Assembly (NCBI RefSeq): GCF_947166415.1
Contig: NZ_CAMVEE010000018.1
Coordinates: 1-40,800, forward strand
Length of the DNA stretch: 40,800 nt
Source of the DNA: an uncultured Methanobrevibacter sp.
Lineage (GTDB): Archaea > Methanobacteriota > Methanobacteria > Methanobacteriales > Methanobacteriaceae
Direction: 5' to 3'
Shown here: positions 25,914-34,149 of the stretch, piece by piece
Layout: the number at the start of each line of letters is the position of its first letter
Position numbering within the stretch: position 1 is the stretch's first letter
The notes under the pieces: model-generated
Seen by the model: the letters and a program-made list of their open reading frames with translations, nothing else
Database searches by the model: none
What the model was told of the DNA's origin: nothing
Program-made: the position numbers and the translations under genes

Positions 25914-26996
25914 TTATTTAAATTCATCATTAATTTTTTTTAATTCATAAATAGCATTTTCAAAAGCATTTTTCATTTCTTCATTAGATTTGAAAAAACT
26001 AGAATTGTATTCTGAATAGCCATGCATTTCAAGATTAATAGGAATATCCATATAATTTTCACCATACCATCTTTTAAGTAATTCTTCAGATTTATTTGGG
26101 CATTTCAAATAGTATCCTTCAAATTTTTGAGTTTTAACCGGGAAAAATATATTTTTATCATATACTCCTAAATCATCATCAGATGCATCAATACCTTCAC
26201 CAATGAAGTTTGTTTCATCTAAAGTTAAACCTAATTTATCAAAACGCACATTAAATTCTTTATCAAAATTAAAATCATTTTCAGCAAAAGAATTTCTGAA
26301 TAAAATTTTACTAGCACTATAATATTTTTTATAATGATTTACAGAATCTTCTTTAATAAAATCATGGGGAAAAATATCTAATCTAACCATAGGTTTTAAC
26401 CAGCCGATTTGTAAAAATAATGATTTACATATTCTAGGTAAAAAAGGATTATCAATATCCGTTAATTTACCCGGTGCCTTATTATAATCATAAAAATAAA
26501 CATCATGCCCCAAATCTTCGTCATAAAGAGTTTTAACACTTTCAAAATAGTTCTCTTTAAAAGTAAGTAATTTTGTCAAACCAATATTTTCTTTTAAAAT
26601 AATGTGATTATTAATTTCATATGGTAATACTTCAATTAATTTATCATAATCTTTTCTCATCATTATAATATCGCAATCATCATCCCATGGAATAAATCCC
26701 TCATGACGAATTGCACCTAATAAAGTCCCATAAGCTAAAAAATATTCCAAGTTATATTTATTACAAATATTATCAATAAACCTCAATAATTCAACATATA
26801 ATAATTGTATATTTCTTAAAGTACCCTCAATTTTTATATCAGATGATTTAAACAAATAATTTACAGTATAACGAGATGTTGATGCTGGTTTTTTTTCCAT
26901 GTGTAATGTTTTAACTAATTTCTTACAAAAAATTATAAAATTTTCTGAATAACGAATTTTTTTTGGTAATTTATAATACAATTCATCAAAATTCAT
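25914..26996 (-). CDS. LicD-family phosphotransferase (third of three)
   Basis: A 360-residue LicD protein, longer than its two neighbours. The core GTLLGAIRHEGFIPWDDDCD lies near residues 95-115 after an N-terminal extension of about 60 residues, and the C-terminus has WYGENYMDIPI. It differs enough from the other two to suggest another donor or acceptor. It is convergent with the cytidylyltransferase gene (10-base gap) and single-gene in its direction. AGGGGAATATT upstream of ATG 26996 supports the start. Base composition is even more AT-rich than its neighbours, which may point to recent transfer. Confidence 0.88.
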   Translation of the reverse strand: MNFDELYYKLPKKIRYSENFIIFCKKLVKTLHMEKKPASTSRYTVNYLFKSSDIKIEGTLRNIQLLYVELLRFIDNICNKYNLEYFLAYGTLLGAIRHEGFIPWDDDCDIIMMRKDYDKLIEVLPYEINNHIILKENIGLTKLLTFKENYFESVKTLYDEDLGHDVYFYDYNKAPGKLTDIDNPFLPRICKSLFLQIGWLKPMVRLDIFPHDFIKEDSVNHYKKYYSASKILFRNSFAENDFNFDKEFNVRFDKLGLTLDETNFIGEGIDASDDDLGVYDKNIFFPVKTQKFEGYYLKCPNKSEELLKRWYGENYMDIPINLEMHGYSEYNSSFFKSNEEMKNAFENAIYELKKINDEFK

Positions 26997-27123
26997 AATA
27001 TTCCCCTATCAAATGAAATATAACTTATTTTTAAAGGCATTAATAATTATTTTCTTTTTAATTGTTAAATTTTCTTATGAAAATCCAATAATATATATTT
27101 AAAGATAAATCAAAATAGTAATA
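26997..27123. promoter_or_regulatory. Divergent promoter, LicD / acyltransferase
   Basis: 127 AT-rich bases. For the plus side, AATATATATTTAAAG at 27088-27102 is 22-36 bases before ATG 27124 and no Shine-Dalgarno site is seen, so the acyltransferase message is probably leaderless. For the minus side AGGGGAAT is the ribosome site; the TATA box is less clear. Confidence 0.4.
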
Positions 27124-28113
27124 ATGAAAACCAAAGAAAGAATATTTTACTACGATTTCCTGAGGGCTTTTGCAATCATTGCAGTTATTATCTGCCATAT
27201 CATGATTTTCTTCGGCCCTGCAACTACACTGGCAGAAAAAATATTCCAACTTACAATACATGATATTGGAAGGATGGGCGTTCCTATCTTTTTAATGATC
27301 AGCGGTGCTCTTCTTTTAACCAAAGACTATGATTTGAAAACATTTCTAAAAAAGAGATTTGCCAGAATCATTTATCCGTTCATATTTTGGATGATTCTGA
27401 TACTTTTAACAATCCATTTATACGGTGGAAACAGCAAATACCTCTGGAACATATTCATAGGTAACCAGTCAGTTACCTGGTACTTCTGGACTTTAATCGG
27501 AATTTATCTCTTCATTCCACTCATCAGGTCATTCATCAAGGACCATGGCGATGAGGGTCTGAAATATTTCCTCGTAATCTGGTTTATAACAATTATCCTG
27601 AACACTTTCCACTCATATCCGCTATGGCCGTTTTTCGATTTAAACCTGTTTGCAGGATATGTCGGCTATCCGATTTTGGGATATTATCTCAACACCAGAG
27701 AATTTTCACTTTCAAATAGGAAAGTCTCACTAATTGCACTTGCAGTTACCGTAATATCCATGATTGCCTATGTCATATTTACATATCATACCAACCTTTC
27801 AACATTGACAATAACTTATCTTAATGTCCCAATGGTATTTTTAGCAAGCGGAATGTTCATGTTCGCTAAACACTTTGACGGCCTGAATTCAATCAATTCA
27901 AAAATCAAAGATGGAATTACCTCAATCAGCGTATGCAGCTACGGAATGTATTTCTCACATGTTATCGTTCTTAAATGGATTACCGCATACAACCCTCATT
28001 CCGATTTGATGGTTCCGGTATTCCTCATATTGACAGTGTTCCTGTCATGGCTGCCTGTTTACGTAATGAGCAAAATCCCATACCTGAAGAAAGTTTCAGG
28101 GGGTCTGATTTGA
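27124..28113 (+). CDS. Acyltransferase-3 family membrane protein
   Basis: A 329-residue membrane protein with about 10 helices. The N-terminal YYDFLRAFAIIAVIICHIMI holds the Arg and His typical of the acyltransferase-3 family, followed by MGVPIFLMISGALLL and KKRFARIIYPFIFW. Such proteins O-acetylate or otherwise acylate sugars at the membrane, using an acyl donor from inside. It stands beside the LicD island and ahead of a secreted repeat protein, so modification of a surface glycan is likely; the acyl group is unknown. A probable single-gene unit. Confidence 0.9.
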   Translation: MKTKERIFYYDFLRAFAIIAVIICHIMIFFGPATTLAEKIFQLTIHDIGRMGVPIFLMISGALLLTKDYDLKTFLKKRFARIIYPFIFWMILILLTIHLYGGNSKYLWNIFIGNQSVTWYFWTLIGIYLFIPLIRSFIKDHGDEGLKYFLVIWFITIILNTFHSYPLWPFFDLNLFAGYVGYPILGYYLNTREFSLSNRKVSLIALAVTVISMIAYVIFTYHTNLSTLTITYLNVPMVFLASGMFMFAKHFDGLNSINSKIKDGITSISVCSYGMYFSHVIVLKWITAYNPHSDLMVPVFLILTVFLSWLPVYVMSKIPYLKKVSGGLI

Positions 28114-28205
28114 AATAAATCCTAATGATTGCAGTCAAATAATTTTTAAAATTTGTATAGTGTATTGTACATAGTTTTAAATATTACTTGCGAGTTATTA
28201 CTTTT
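28114..28205 (+). promoter_or_regulatory. Leader region of the secreted repeat protein
   Basis: 92 bases between two plus-strand genes. TTGTATAGTGTATTGTACATAG (about 28153-28174) has interrupted dyad character and overlaps the place expected for a promoter, so it could be an operator. The ribosome site is weak (GCGAG about 11 bases before ATG 28206). Confidence 0.3.
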
Positions 28206-29711
28206 ATGAAAAAAAAGCTAATACTTGCAATTATTGCAGTCCTTATTATCTTTGCTGCATTGTTTGCATTCACAAATAATGGTTCATCCGGCGCCACAGA
28301 GGTTAGCGTTGACGCCAATGCGCTGGAAGATAGGGGAAACCTTGTTGTTGACTCTAAAAGTTTAGATGAAAATAAAGGATTATATCATACTGCCGCAGCA
28401 GACACCAATGCAATTCTCGTTAAGAATGGTGGTGCATTGAAATTAGCCGATTCCATTTTAAACAAAACAGGTGATACTGCCACAAGCGGCGATGATGCTG
28501 ATTTTTATGGAGTAAATTCCGCTGTTTTAGTTAACACCAACGGAACTTTGGACATTTCAAACGTTGAAATCAATACAAACTCCAAAGGATCAAACGGTAT
28601 CTTTGTAACCAATGCCGAATCTTCAGGAAACAGCTCTTCCGGAGATGCTCAAGGTGGCGAGGGAGGACAACCTCCAGAAGCTACAGGCAACGGCGGAGGA
28701 GAAGGAGGACAGCCTCCTGAAATGCTTGAAGGTTCAGGTGAAGGTGGACAAGCCTCTGGTGGAAACGGCGGAGGACCTGGTGAAACCACCGTTTCAGGAA
28801 CAACCGAAGCAAACATCAAAAACGTGAAAATCACAACCCATTCCGACAAATCAAGAGGATTGGATGCTACCTACAATGGCCTGATCAATGCTGAAAACGT
28901 GATAATCAATACCGACGGTCAAAGCTGTGCTGCACTAGCAACAGACAGGGGAGACGGACAGGTACACGTTAAAAATTCAGATATCAACACTGGAGTAAGC
29001 AAATCAAGCGGAAGAGGCTCACCATTAATTTATTCAACCGGAAACATTACCCTTGAAAACTCAAAAGGTACATCCTACGTATCACAAATAGCCTGTATTG
29101 AAGGTAAAAACTCAATCGAACTTACCAATTGTGACTTGAAAGGTTACGCAGAAGGTAACAGAAAAGACGGTGATGCATACGTTGATTTAGGTGGAGTGTT
29201 CATCTATCAAAGCATGAGTGGAGATGCAGATGTCGGAACATCCCTCTTTACAGCCAAAAACTCAAAGTTAGCTATTCCTGAAGACTCATCAGTCTATTCA
29301 CAGGCTCCAATGTTCCATGTAACCAACACAGCTTGTGTAATCAACTTGGAAAATACCGAAATGAGCTTTGGAAGCGGAACCTTCCTTGAAGTTTCAAGCC
29401 AGAACCAATGGGGAACAAACGGTTCCAACGGTGGAAAAGCTGAATTAAACACAAATAACGAAAAAATAGATGGAAACGTTACTGTTGATTCAATCAGTTC
29501 ACTCAACTGGACAATGAAAAACACCGAATTCAAAGGTGCAATCAATTCTACAGGCAATGCTACAGTAAATGTGGCTGACGATTCAACCTGGACTTTAACC
29601 GGTGACAGTACAGTCTCAAGCCTAAGCGTTTCCGGAAATATTGAATACGGTGACTATTCAATAACAGTGAATGGTCAAAAATACAACAGTTCAAATCCTT
29701 TTAAAGGATAG
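28206..29711 (+). CDS. Secreted beta-helix-like repeat protein
   Basis: About 501 residues from ATG 28206; a TTG at 28188 in frame is less likely because the signal peptide begins at MKKKLILAIIAVLIIFAALF. The mature part is Asn/Thr/Ser/Gly-rich with short repeats such as GTLDISNVEINTNSKGSNGIF, typical of right-handed beta-helix or autotransporter-like surface proteins. A Gly/Pro/Glu-rich insert with two GGEGGQPPE copies interrupts the helix near residues 150-195. No C-terminal anchor is seen; either the N-terminal helix is kept as an anchor or the protein is released. The type resembles proteins of gut bacteria, and transfer is possible. Function unknown. Confidence 0.78.
   Translation: MKKKLILAIIAVLIIFAALFAFTNNGSSGATEVSVDANALEDRGNLVVDSKSLDENKGLYHTAAADTNAILVKNGGALKLADSILNKTGDTATSGDDADFYGVNSAVLVNTNGTLDISNVEINTNSKGSNGIFVTNAESSGNSSSGDAQGGEGGQPPEATGNGGGEGGQPPEMLEGSGEGGQASGGNGGGPGETTVSGTTEANIKNVKITTHSDKSRGLDATYNGLINAENVIINTDGQSCAALATDRGDGQVHVKNSDINTGVSKSSGRGSPLIYSTGNITLENSKGTSYVSQIACIEGKNSIELTNCDLKGYAEGNRKDGDAYVDLGGVFIYQSMSGDADVGTSLFTAKNSKLAIPEDSSVYSQAPMFHVTNTACVINLENTEMSFGSGTFLEVSSQNQWGTNGSNGGKAELNTNNEKIDGNVTVDSISSLNWTMKNTEFKGAINSTGNATVNVADDSTWTLTGDSTVSSLSVSGNIEYGDYSITVNGQKYNSSNPFKG
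28650..28785 (+). repeat. Gly/Glu/Pro-rich imperfect repeats in coding sequence
   Basis: In-frame repeats inside the secreted repeat protein: GGEGGQPPE twice (starting near 28653 and 28696), then GEGGQASGG and GNGGGPGE. At DNA level GGAGGACAACCTCCAGAA and GGAGGACAGCCTCCTGAA are close copies. It is likely a flexible linker that can vary in length by slippage. Confidence 0.7.
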
Positions 29712-29742
29712 GAAAGATTAATTCTTTCCTAATTTTTTATTT

Positions 29743-30258
29743 TTAGCAGTCAAATCCTGCTCCATATACTTCTTTTAACAATTCAGGTTGGGATTTTGCA
29801 TCTCCAATTACTGTAAATACAGCCTTTTCTGTTGGATTTTTTGAAAAGCTAATGAAATCCCTGATTCCTGTCAATGCGTTTCCGTTTGAAGAACCTGCAG
29901 AAGTTATGATATAGTAATCTTTATCTTCTAATTGGTTGAATATCGGATAGCATCTGTCAAAGAATCTTTTTAGGGTTCCACACATGGAATAATAGTAAAT
30001 CGGAGTTGCATATACAATCACGTCAGCTTCCATCATCTTGTCGAGGACCTCTTCAAGCCCGTCTTCCTGGAAACATTTCATTTCAGGAGTTTTGCACTTC
30101 ATGCATGCCTTGCATGAGTGGAATCTGATATTTTCCAGATTGTACTTTACAGCTGCATTGTCAGCATCCAATGCTCCTCTTACAAATTCATCGCATAAAG
30201 TGTCGGAATTTCCACCGATTCTAGGTGAAGAGCTAATTACAATTACCTTTTTTGACAT
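29743..30258 (-). CDS. Iron-sulfur flavoprotein-like NADPH-dependent FMN reductase
   Basis: A 171-residue flavodoxin-fold protein. The FMN phosphate loop SSSPRIGGNSDTLCDEF is near residue 8. CKACMKCKTPEMKC gives the compact CX2CX2CX6C arrangement known from methanogen iron-sulfur flavoproteins (Isf), which carry a [4Fe-4S] cluster beside FMN and pass single electrons. ATPIYYYSMCGTLKRFFDR completes the flavin site. The physiological partner is unknown; oxygen or peroxide defence has been suggested for the family. It lies 5 bases after a flavodoxin gene, so the two probably exchange electrons or share a stimulus. Confidence 0.85.
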   Translation of the reverse strand: MSKKVIVISSSPRIGGNSDTLCDEFVRGALDADNAAVKYNLENIRFHSCKACMKCKTPEMKCFQEDGLEEVLDKMMEADVIVYATPIYYYSMCGTLKRFFDRCYPIFNQLEDKDYYIITSAGSSNGNALTGIRDFISFSKNPTEKAVFTVIGDAKSQPELLKEVYGAGFDC

Positions 30259-30263
30259 ATTAC

Positions 30264-30725
30264 CTATCCCTCAATCCATTCTTTTGCCTTTGAGACATCT
30301 CCTCTGAACCTCATTCCTTTTGCGAAATTGAGTTCAGGGTATGTGTCCTGCAAGTCGCTTACACATTTATCAACACCAGATCCTCCTGATGTGCAGAACA
30401 CCTTGATTGTTTTTCCGCTTAAATCAACGCTTTCAATGAAGGTGTTGATGATTGTAGGTGCTGTATACCACCATACCGGAAAACCGATGACTACAGTATC
30501 ATATGAGCTTACATCACATGATTCGACTATAGGAGGTCTGAATTCCTTGTCGTTCATTTCAATAGTGGACCTGGAGTCTTTGTTGGTATAATCCAAGTCT
30601 TCTGAAGTGTAGATTTCTGTTGGAACTATTTCAAAAATATCATAATCGTTTTCGTCAGCTATTTTTTCGGCCACTCCTTTTGTAACGCCGCTAGCTGAAA
30701 AATATGTAACCAAAACATTACTCAT
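30264..30725 (-). CDS. Flavodoxin
   Basis: A 153-residue flavodoxin-like protein: the phosphate loop variant TYFSASGVTKGVAEKIA, IGFPVWWYTAPTIINTFIES over the flavin ring, and FCTSGGSGVDKCV. It is a small FMN electron carrier or oxidoreductase. The start is ATG 30725: the GGTGAT ribosome site is 4 bases upstream, and the alternative in-frame GTG at 30734 lies within that site and cannot be the real start. First gene of a two-gene unit with the iron-sulfur flavoprotein. Confidence 0.88.
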   Translation of the reverse strand: MSNVLVTYFSASGVTKGVAEKIADENDYDIFEIVPTEIYTSEDLDYTNKDSRSTIEMNDKEFRPPIVESCDVSSYDTVVIGFPVWWYTAPTIINTFIESVDLSGKTIKVFCTSGGSGVDKCVSDLQDTYPELNFAKGMRFRGDVSKAKEWIEG

Positions 30726-30899
30726 TATTATCACCAGTTAAAAATATGGCATTTTTATTATATAATTGTTTATATTCGCAACAATTAATTTGAGAAATTC
30801 CGATTAAAATCAATTTTAAAAAATAAATCAAATTAACAAATAATATAAACCAATGAAAACAAAATATATAACATTATAAATTAATGAAGGTAATATAAA

Positions 30900-31670
30900 A
30901 TGTCAAAACCTGTTGTTGCAATTACAAGGCCAAAAGATAGGGCAAAAAAGGCTTGTGAGATTGTGGAAAACCTGGGAGGAAGTGCAATCCTTGCACCTAC
31001 CCTTGACCTGCAGCCAGTGAACAGCGAATCCCTAAAGGAGCTAGTGTCAAAAAAGGATGAACTTGACTGGATTGTATTTACATCTCCAACCACAATAGTT
31101 TCCCTGAATAAATTCTATCCGGATTTTATTAAAAGCCTCAACTGCAAATTGGCAGTCATTGGAAATAAGACCGGAAAACTAGCTGAAAAAAATGGATTAA
31201 CTGTTGATTTGATGCCTGAAGACTTTACTGCTGAAGGCCTTATCGAAGAGTTTAAAAAACGTGAAATCACTGGAAAAACCATAGGAATTCCTAGAACAGC
31301 TTCTGCAAGACCCGTTTTACCTGAAGAATTGGAAAAGCTTGGAAATACTGTAATATTGGCTGAAGCATACAAATCCCTGTTCCCAATGGATGAAAAGGCA
31401 GTTCAAGACCTGATTCAAAAAATCGAAAACAAGGAAATTGATGCAATCACCTTTACAAGCCCCCTTACAGTTGAAAACTTCTTCAAGATAGCTGACGATA
31501 AAGCCAAACTTGCACAATTGTTAAACGATAACCTCTTGACCGTTTGCATTGGCCCAATCACCGCAAAGGTTTTGGAAAAATATGATATTGCCTACATTTA
31601 TCCTGACACTTACACCGTTCCAGACATGATGGAATTATTATTCAAGACATGGAGAGAAAACAATGGATGA
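30900..31670 (+). CDS. hemD: Uroporphyrinogen-III synthase
   Basis: Cyclises hydroxymethylbilane with ring-D inversion to uroporphyrinogen III, the substrate of CobA (11107) on the way to F430, cobamides and siroheme. At 256 residues it has the two-domain HemD form. Visible segments are VAITRPKDRAKKACEIVENLG at the N-terminus, DWIVFTSPTTIVSL, and AITFTSPLTVENFF followed by CIGPITAKVLEKY, the usual markers of this weakly conserved family. An AAGGTAAT ribosome site precedes ATG 30900. The stop overlaps the start of the glycosyltransferase gene by 8 bases. Confidence 0.92.
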   Translation: MSKPVVAITRPKDRAKKACEIVENLGGSAILAPTLDLQPVNSESLKELVSKKDELDWIVFTSPTTIVSLNKFYPDFIKSLNCKLAVIGNKTGKLAEKNGLTVDLMPEDFTAEGLIEEFKKREITGKTIGIPRTASARPVLPEELEKLGNTVILAEAYKSLFPMDEKAVQDLIQKIENKEIDAITFTSPLTVENFFKIADDKAKLAQLLNDNLLTVCIGPITAKVLEKYDIAYIYPDTYTVPDMMELLFKTWRENNG

Positions 31671-32766
31671 TAAAATAAGCATTATTTTACCAATTTTTAA
31701 TGTTGGACCTCATTTAAGAGGAGGTATAGACTCTCTTATAAACCAGACAATCGGAAATGAAAATCTAGAAATCATTATGGTCAACGACTGTTCTACAGAC
31801 GGATCCGACAAAATCATCGACGAATATGCTGAAAAATATGATTGCTGCCGTGCAATACATCACGAAACCAACAGTGGAGGAGCACATACTCCCCGCAACA
31901 CAGGTATTGAAGCATCGACAGGAGATTACATAATGTTTCTGGATCCTGATGACAGATACACCCCAGATGCATGTGAAACATTATACAACGCTGCCAAAAA
32001 GTATGATGCACAGCTTGCATTCGGCAGATTCAGAAGGATATTCGAATACGGAGGATACGTTCAAAAGTCATACTCCCCTTATATGGATGACTTGGAAAGC
32101 GCATATCCCGATGAAACATTTGAAAGCGCAAACTTCCTGGACATCCCTGACGTAATATGGGACAACGTTGTGGAAAGGGTGGTTTACGGAAAGACCCTTG
32201 AAGTTACCTATCCCCGTGACAAGCCGATAGATGTCATTCATGTCGACAACATCGAACAGGAACCTGACCTATTGAAAATGCAGCCTTCCGTATGGTGTAA
32301 AATCTACAAAAGAGAGTTGATAATGGACAACAATATCCGTTTCCAACCATTCGTTTCCGGAGACGACATGGCATTCACCCTGGAAGGGCTTTTGAATGCT
32401 AAAGGAATCGTATACCTGAATAATTTCATCAGTTATGACTATTACATACGCGACTTGCCTGAAGACAAGTCCATTACAAATACCGTTAACGTAAGGCTTC
32501 TCGATGAACTTATGGAGTCCTACATTTACTGCAGAAAGTGTACAGAAGGATTTTCTAAAGAGGTTCAGATAGTTTCACTAAATCCTCACCTGCTTCACTG
32601 GATGCATACATGGAAAAACTCTCCATTTACAAAGGAAGAAAACAGATTATTGCTTAAAAAAGTCAACAGGCTTAAAAAGATTCACCAGCCTGACATGAAA
32701 ACCAAAATGCTTTTGAGTTCAATGACAACAGCAATCGAATCTTCAATATACACTTCAAAGGAGTAA
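31663..32766 (+). CDS. Family 2 glycosyltransferase
   Basis: A 367-residue GT-A fold glycosyltransferase: ISIILPIFNVGPHLRGGID, IIMVNDCSTDGS for the nucleotide, TPRNTGIEASTGDYIMFLDPDD holding the metal-binding DxD. No membrane helix is seen. It adds a sugar from a nucleotide donor to a growing glycan; donor and acceptor are unknown, but UDP-galactopyranose mutase follows after 5 bases, so a galactofuranose-containing glycan is plausible. A GGAGAG ribosome site lies inside the hemD 3' end, and overlap with hemD implies co-transcription. Confidence 0.92.
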   Translation: MDDKISIILPIFNVGPHLRGGIDSLINQTIGNENLEIIMVNDCSTDGSDKIIDEYAEKYDCCRAIHHETNSGGAHTPRNTGIEASTGDYIMFLDPDDRYTPDACETLYNAAKKYDAQLAFGRFRRIFEYGGYVQKSYSPYMDDLESAYPDETFESANFLDIPDVIWDNVVERVVYGKTLEVTYPRDKPIDVIHVDNIEQEPDLLKMQPSVWCKIYKRELIMDNNIRFQPFVSGDDMAFTLEGLLNAKGIVYLNNFISYDYYIRDLPEDKSITNTVNVRLLDELMESYIYCRKCTEGFSKEVQIVSLNPHLLHWMHTWKNSPFTKEENRLLLKKVNRLKKIHQPDMKTKMLLSSMTTAIESSIYTSKE

Positions 32767-32771
32767 GGATT

Positions 32772-33866
32772 ATGGCTGATTATAAATATGTAATTGTTGG
32801 AGCAGGCCTTTCCGGTTTGACAATAGCTGAAAGGATTGCAACAGAACTTGATGAAGAGGTTCTGATTATCGAAAAGCGTAACCACATCGGAGGAAACGTC
32901 TATGACTTTTATCAGGACGGCATCCTAATTCAAAAATACGGACCTCACATCTACCATACAAATGAAAAGAAGGTCCACGATTACCTGTCACAGTTTACCG
33001 AATGGATTGATTACGAACATAAGGTATTGAGCTGCGTTGACGGCAAGCTAGTGCCTATGCCTATCTGCATCGACACATTAAATGCATTGTACGGCCTTGA
33101 TTTGGATGAAAATTCCATGAAGGAATGGATTGACGAGCATAAGGAAGACATTGATGAGGTGAAATCTTCAGAAGACGTCGTTTTAAAGAATGCTGGCCGT
33201 GACATTTACGAGAAGCTGTTTAAAAATTACACAGAAAAGCAATGGGGAACATCAGCGGCCAACCTGAGCCCAAGCGTAATTTCAAGAATCCCGTTCAGGT
33301 TCAATCATGACACAAGATACTTCGCAGACACCTACCAAGGAATGCCGAAGGAAGGATTTACCAAAATGTGTGAGAACATGATCAAATCCGACAAGATTCA
33401 TGTTGGACTCAATTCCGACTATAAGGATTATATCGACAGGATCAACTATGAGAAATTAATCTACACAGGTCCAATCGATTACTTCTACAATTACAAATAC
33501 GGAGAATTGCTATACAGATGCCTGAATTTCGTATATGAAATTCTGGACCAGGATTCATATCAGGAAGTTGGTGTCGTCAACTATCCGAACCATCCTTACT
33601 TTACAAGGATAACCGAATTCAAAAAGCTGACCCATCAGAAAGTGGATGGAAAAACAGCAATCATGAAGGAATATCCTGGATTCAATGGCGAAAAATGCTA
33701 TCCGTATCCAACTCAAGAGTATTTAGATAAATTCAAACTATACGAAAGTGAAATGAAAAAAGAGGAAAATGTAATCTTTGCAGGCAGACTAGCCAAATAC
33801 AAATACTACAATATGGACCTGGTTGTGAAAGATGCATTGGAAATTTTTGAAAATGAAATCAAATAG
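32772..33866 (+). CDS. glf: UDP-galactopyranose mutase
   Basis: Interconverts UDP-galactopyranose and UDP-galactofuranose using reduced FAD. The 364-residue protein has an N-terminal FAD site YVIVGAGLSGLTIAERIA and EKRNHIGGNVYDFY, then GPHIYHTNEKKVHDYLSQF, FKNYTEKQWG and RIPFRFNHDTRYF, which are strongly conserved in the family. It supplies galactofuranose for cell-surface glycans and is co-transcribed with a family 2 glycosyltransferase. An AAGGA ribosome site lies directly upstream of ATG. Confidence 0.97.
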   Translation: MADYKYVIVGAGLSGLTIAERIATELDEEVLIIEKRNHIGGNVYDFYQDGILIQKYGPHIYHTNEKKVHDYLSQFTEWIDYEHKVLSCVDGKLVPMPICIDTLNALYGLDLDENSMKEWIDEHKEDIDEVKSSEDVVLKNAGRDIYEKLFKNYTEKQWGTSAANLSPSVISRIPFRFNHDTRYFADTYQGMPKEGFTKMCENMIKSDKIHVGLNSDYKDYIDRINYEKLIYTGPIDYFYNYKYGELLYRCLNFVYEILDQDSYQEVGVVNYPNHPYFTRITEFKKLTHQKVDGKTAIMKEYPGFNGEKCYPYPTQEYLDKFKLYESEMKKEENVIFAGRLAKYKYYNMDLVVKDALEIFENEIK

Positions 33867-33874
33867 GTGTTTAT

Positions 33875-34144
33875 ATGATTACAGTCTGGCCACAATATTT
33901 AAACAAAAATCTAAGCCTTTCTCAAGGTCGTAAAATTGCAAAGGAATATGCAGTATCCGACCCTTCAATTAATGACATAGAAAAAGCGCTTAAAAGATTA
34001 AACTTAAAGTATTCCCTTCAAAAAGAAGCCAAATATCCTGGAAAATGGTATGAAAAATCAGGAAGGATTCTCGTTGAATGGGAAGGAACAAAACTCGAAT
34101 TGATTAAAGAAATTAGCTTAAAGATAAAGGAATTTAAAAACTGA
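33875..34144 (+). CDS. srp19: Signal recognition particle subunit SRP19
   Basis: An 89-residue protein that binds helices 6 and 8 of archaeal SRP RNA and prepares it for SRP54. VWPQYLNKNLSLSQGRKIAK, the middle part DIEKALKRLNL and KYPGKWYEKSGRILVEW match SRP19. Present only in archaea and eukaryotes. The AGGTGT ribosome site overlaps the glf stop codon, so it is read in the same transcript as the glycan genes. Confidence 0.95.
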   Translation: MITVWPQYLNKNLSLSQGRKIAKEYAVSDPSINDIEKALKRLNLKYSLQKEAKYPGKWYEKSGRILVEWEGTKLELIKEISLKIKEFKN

Positions 34145-34149
34145 TTACT

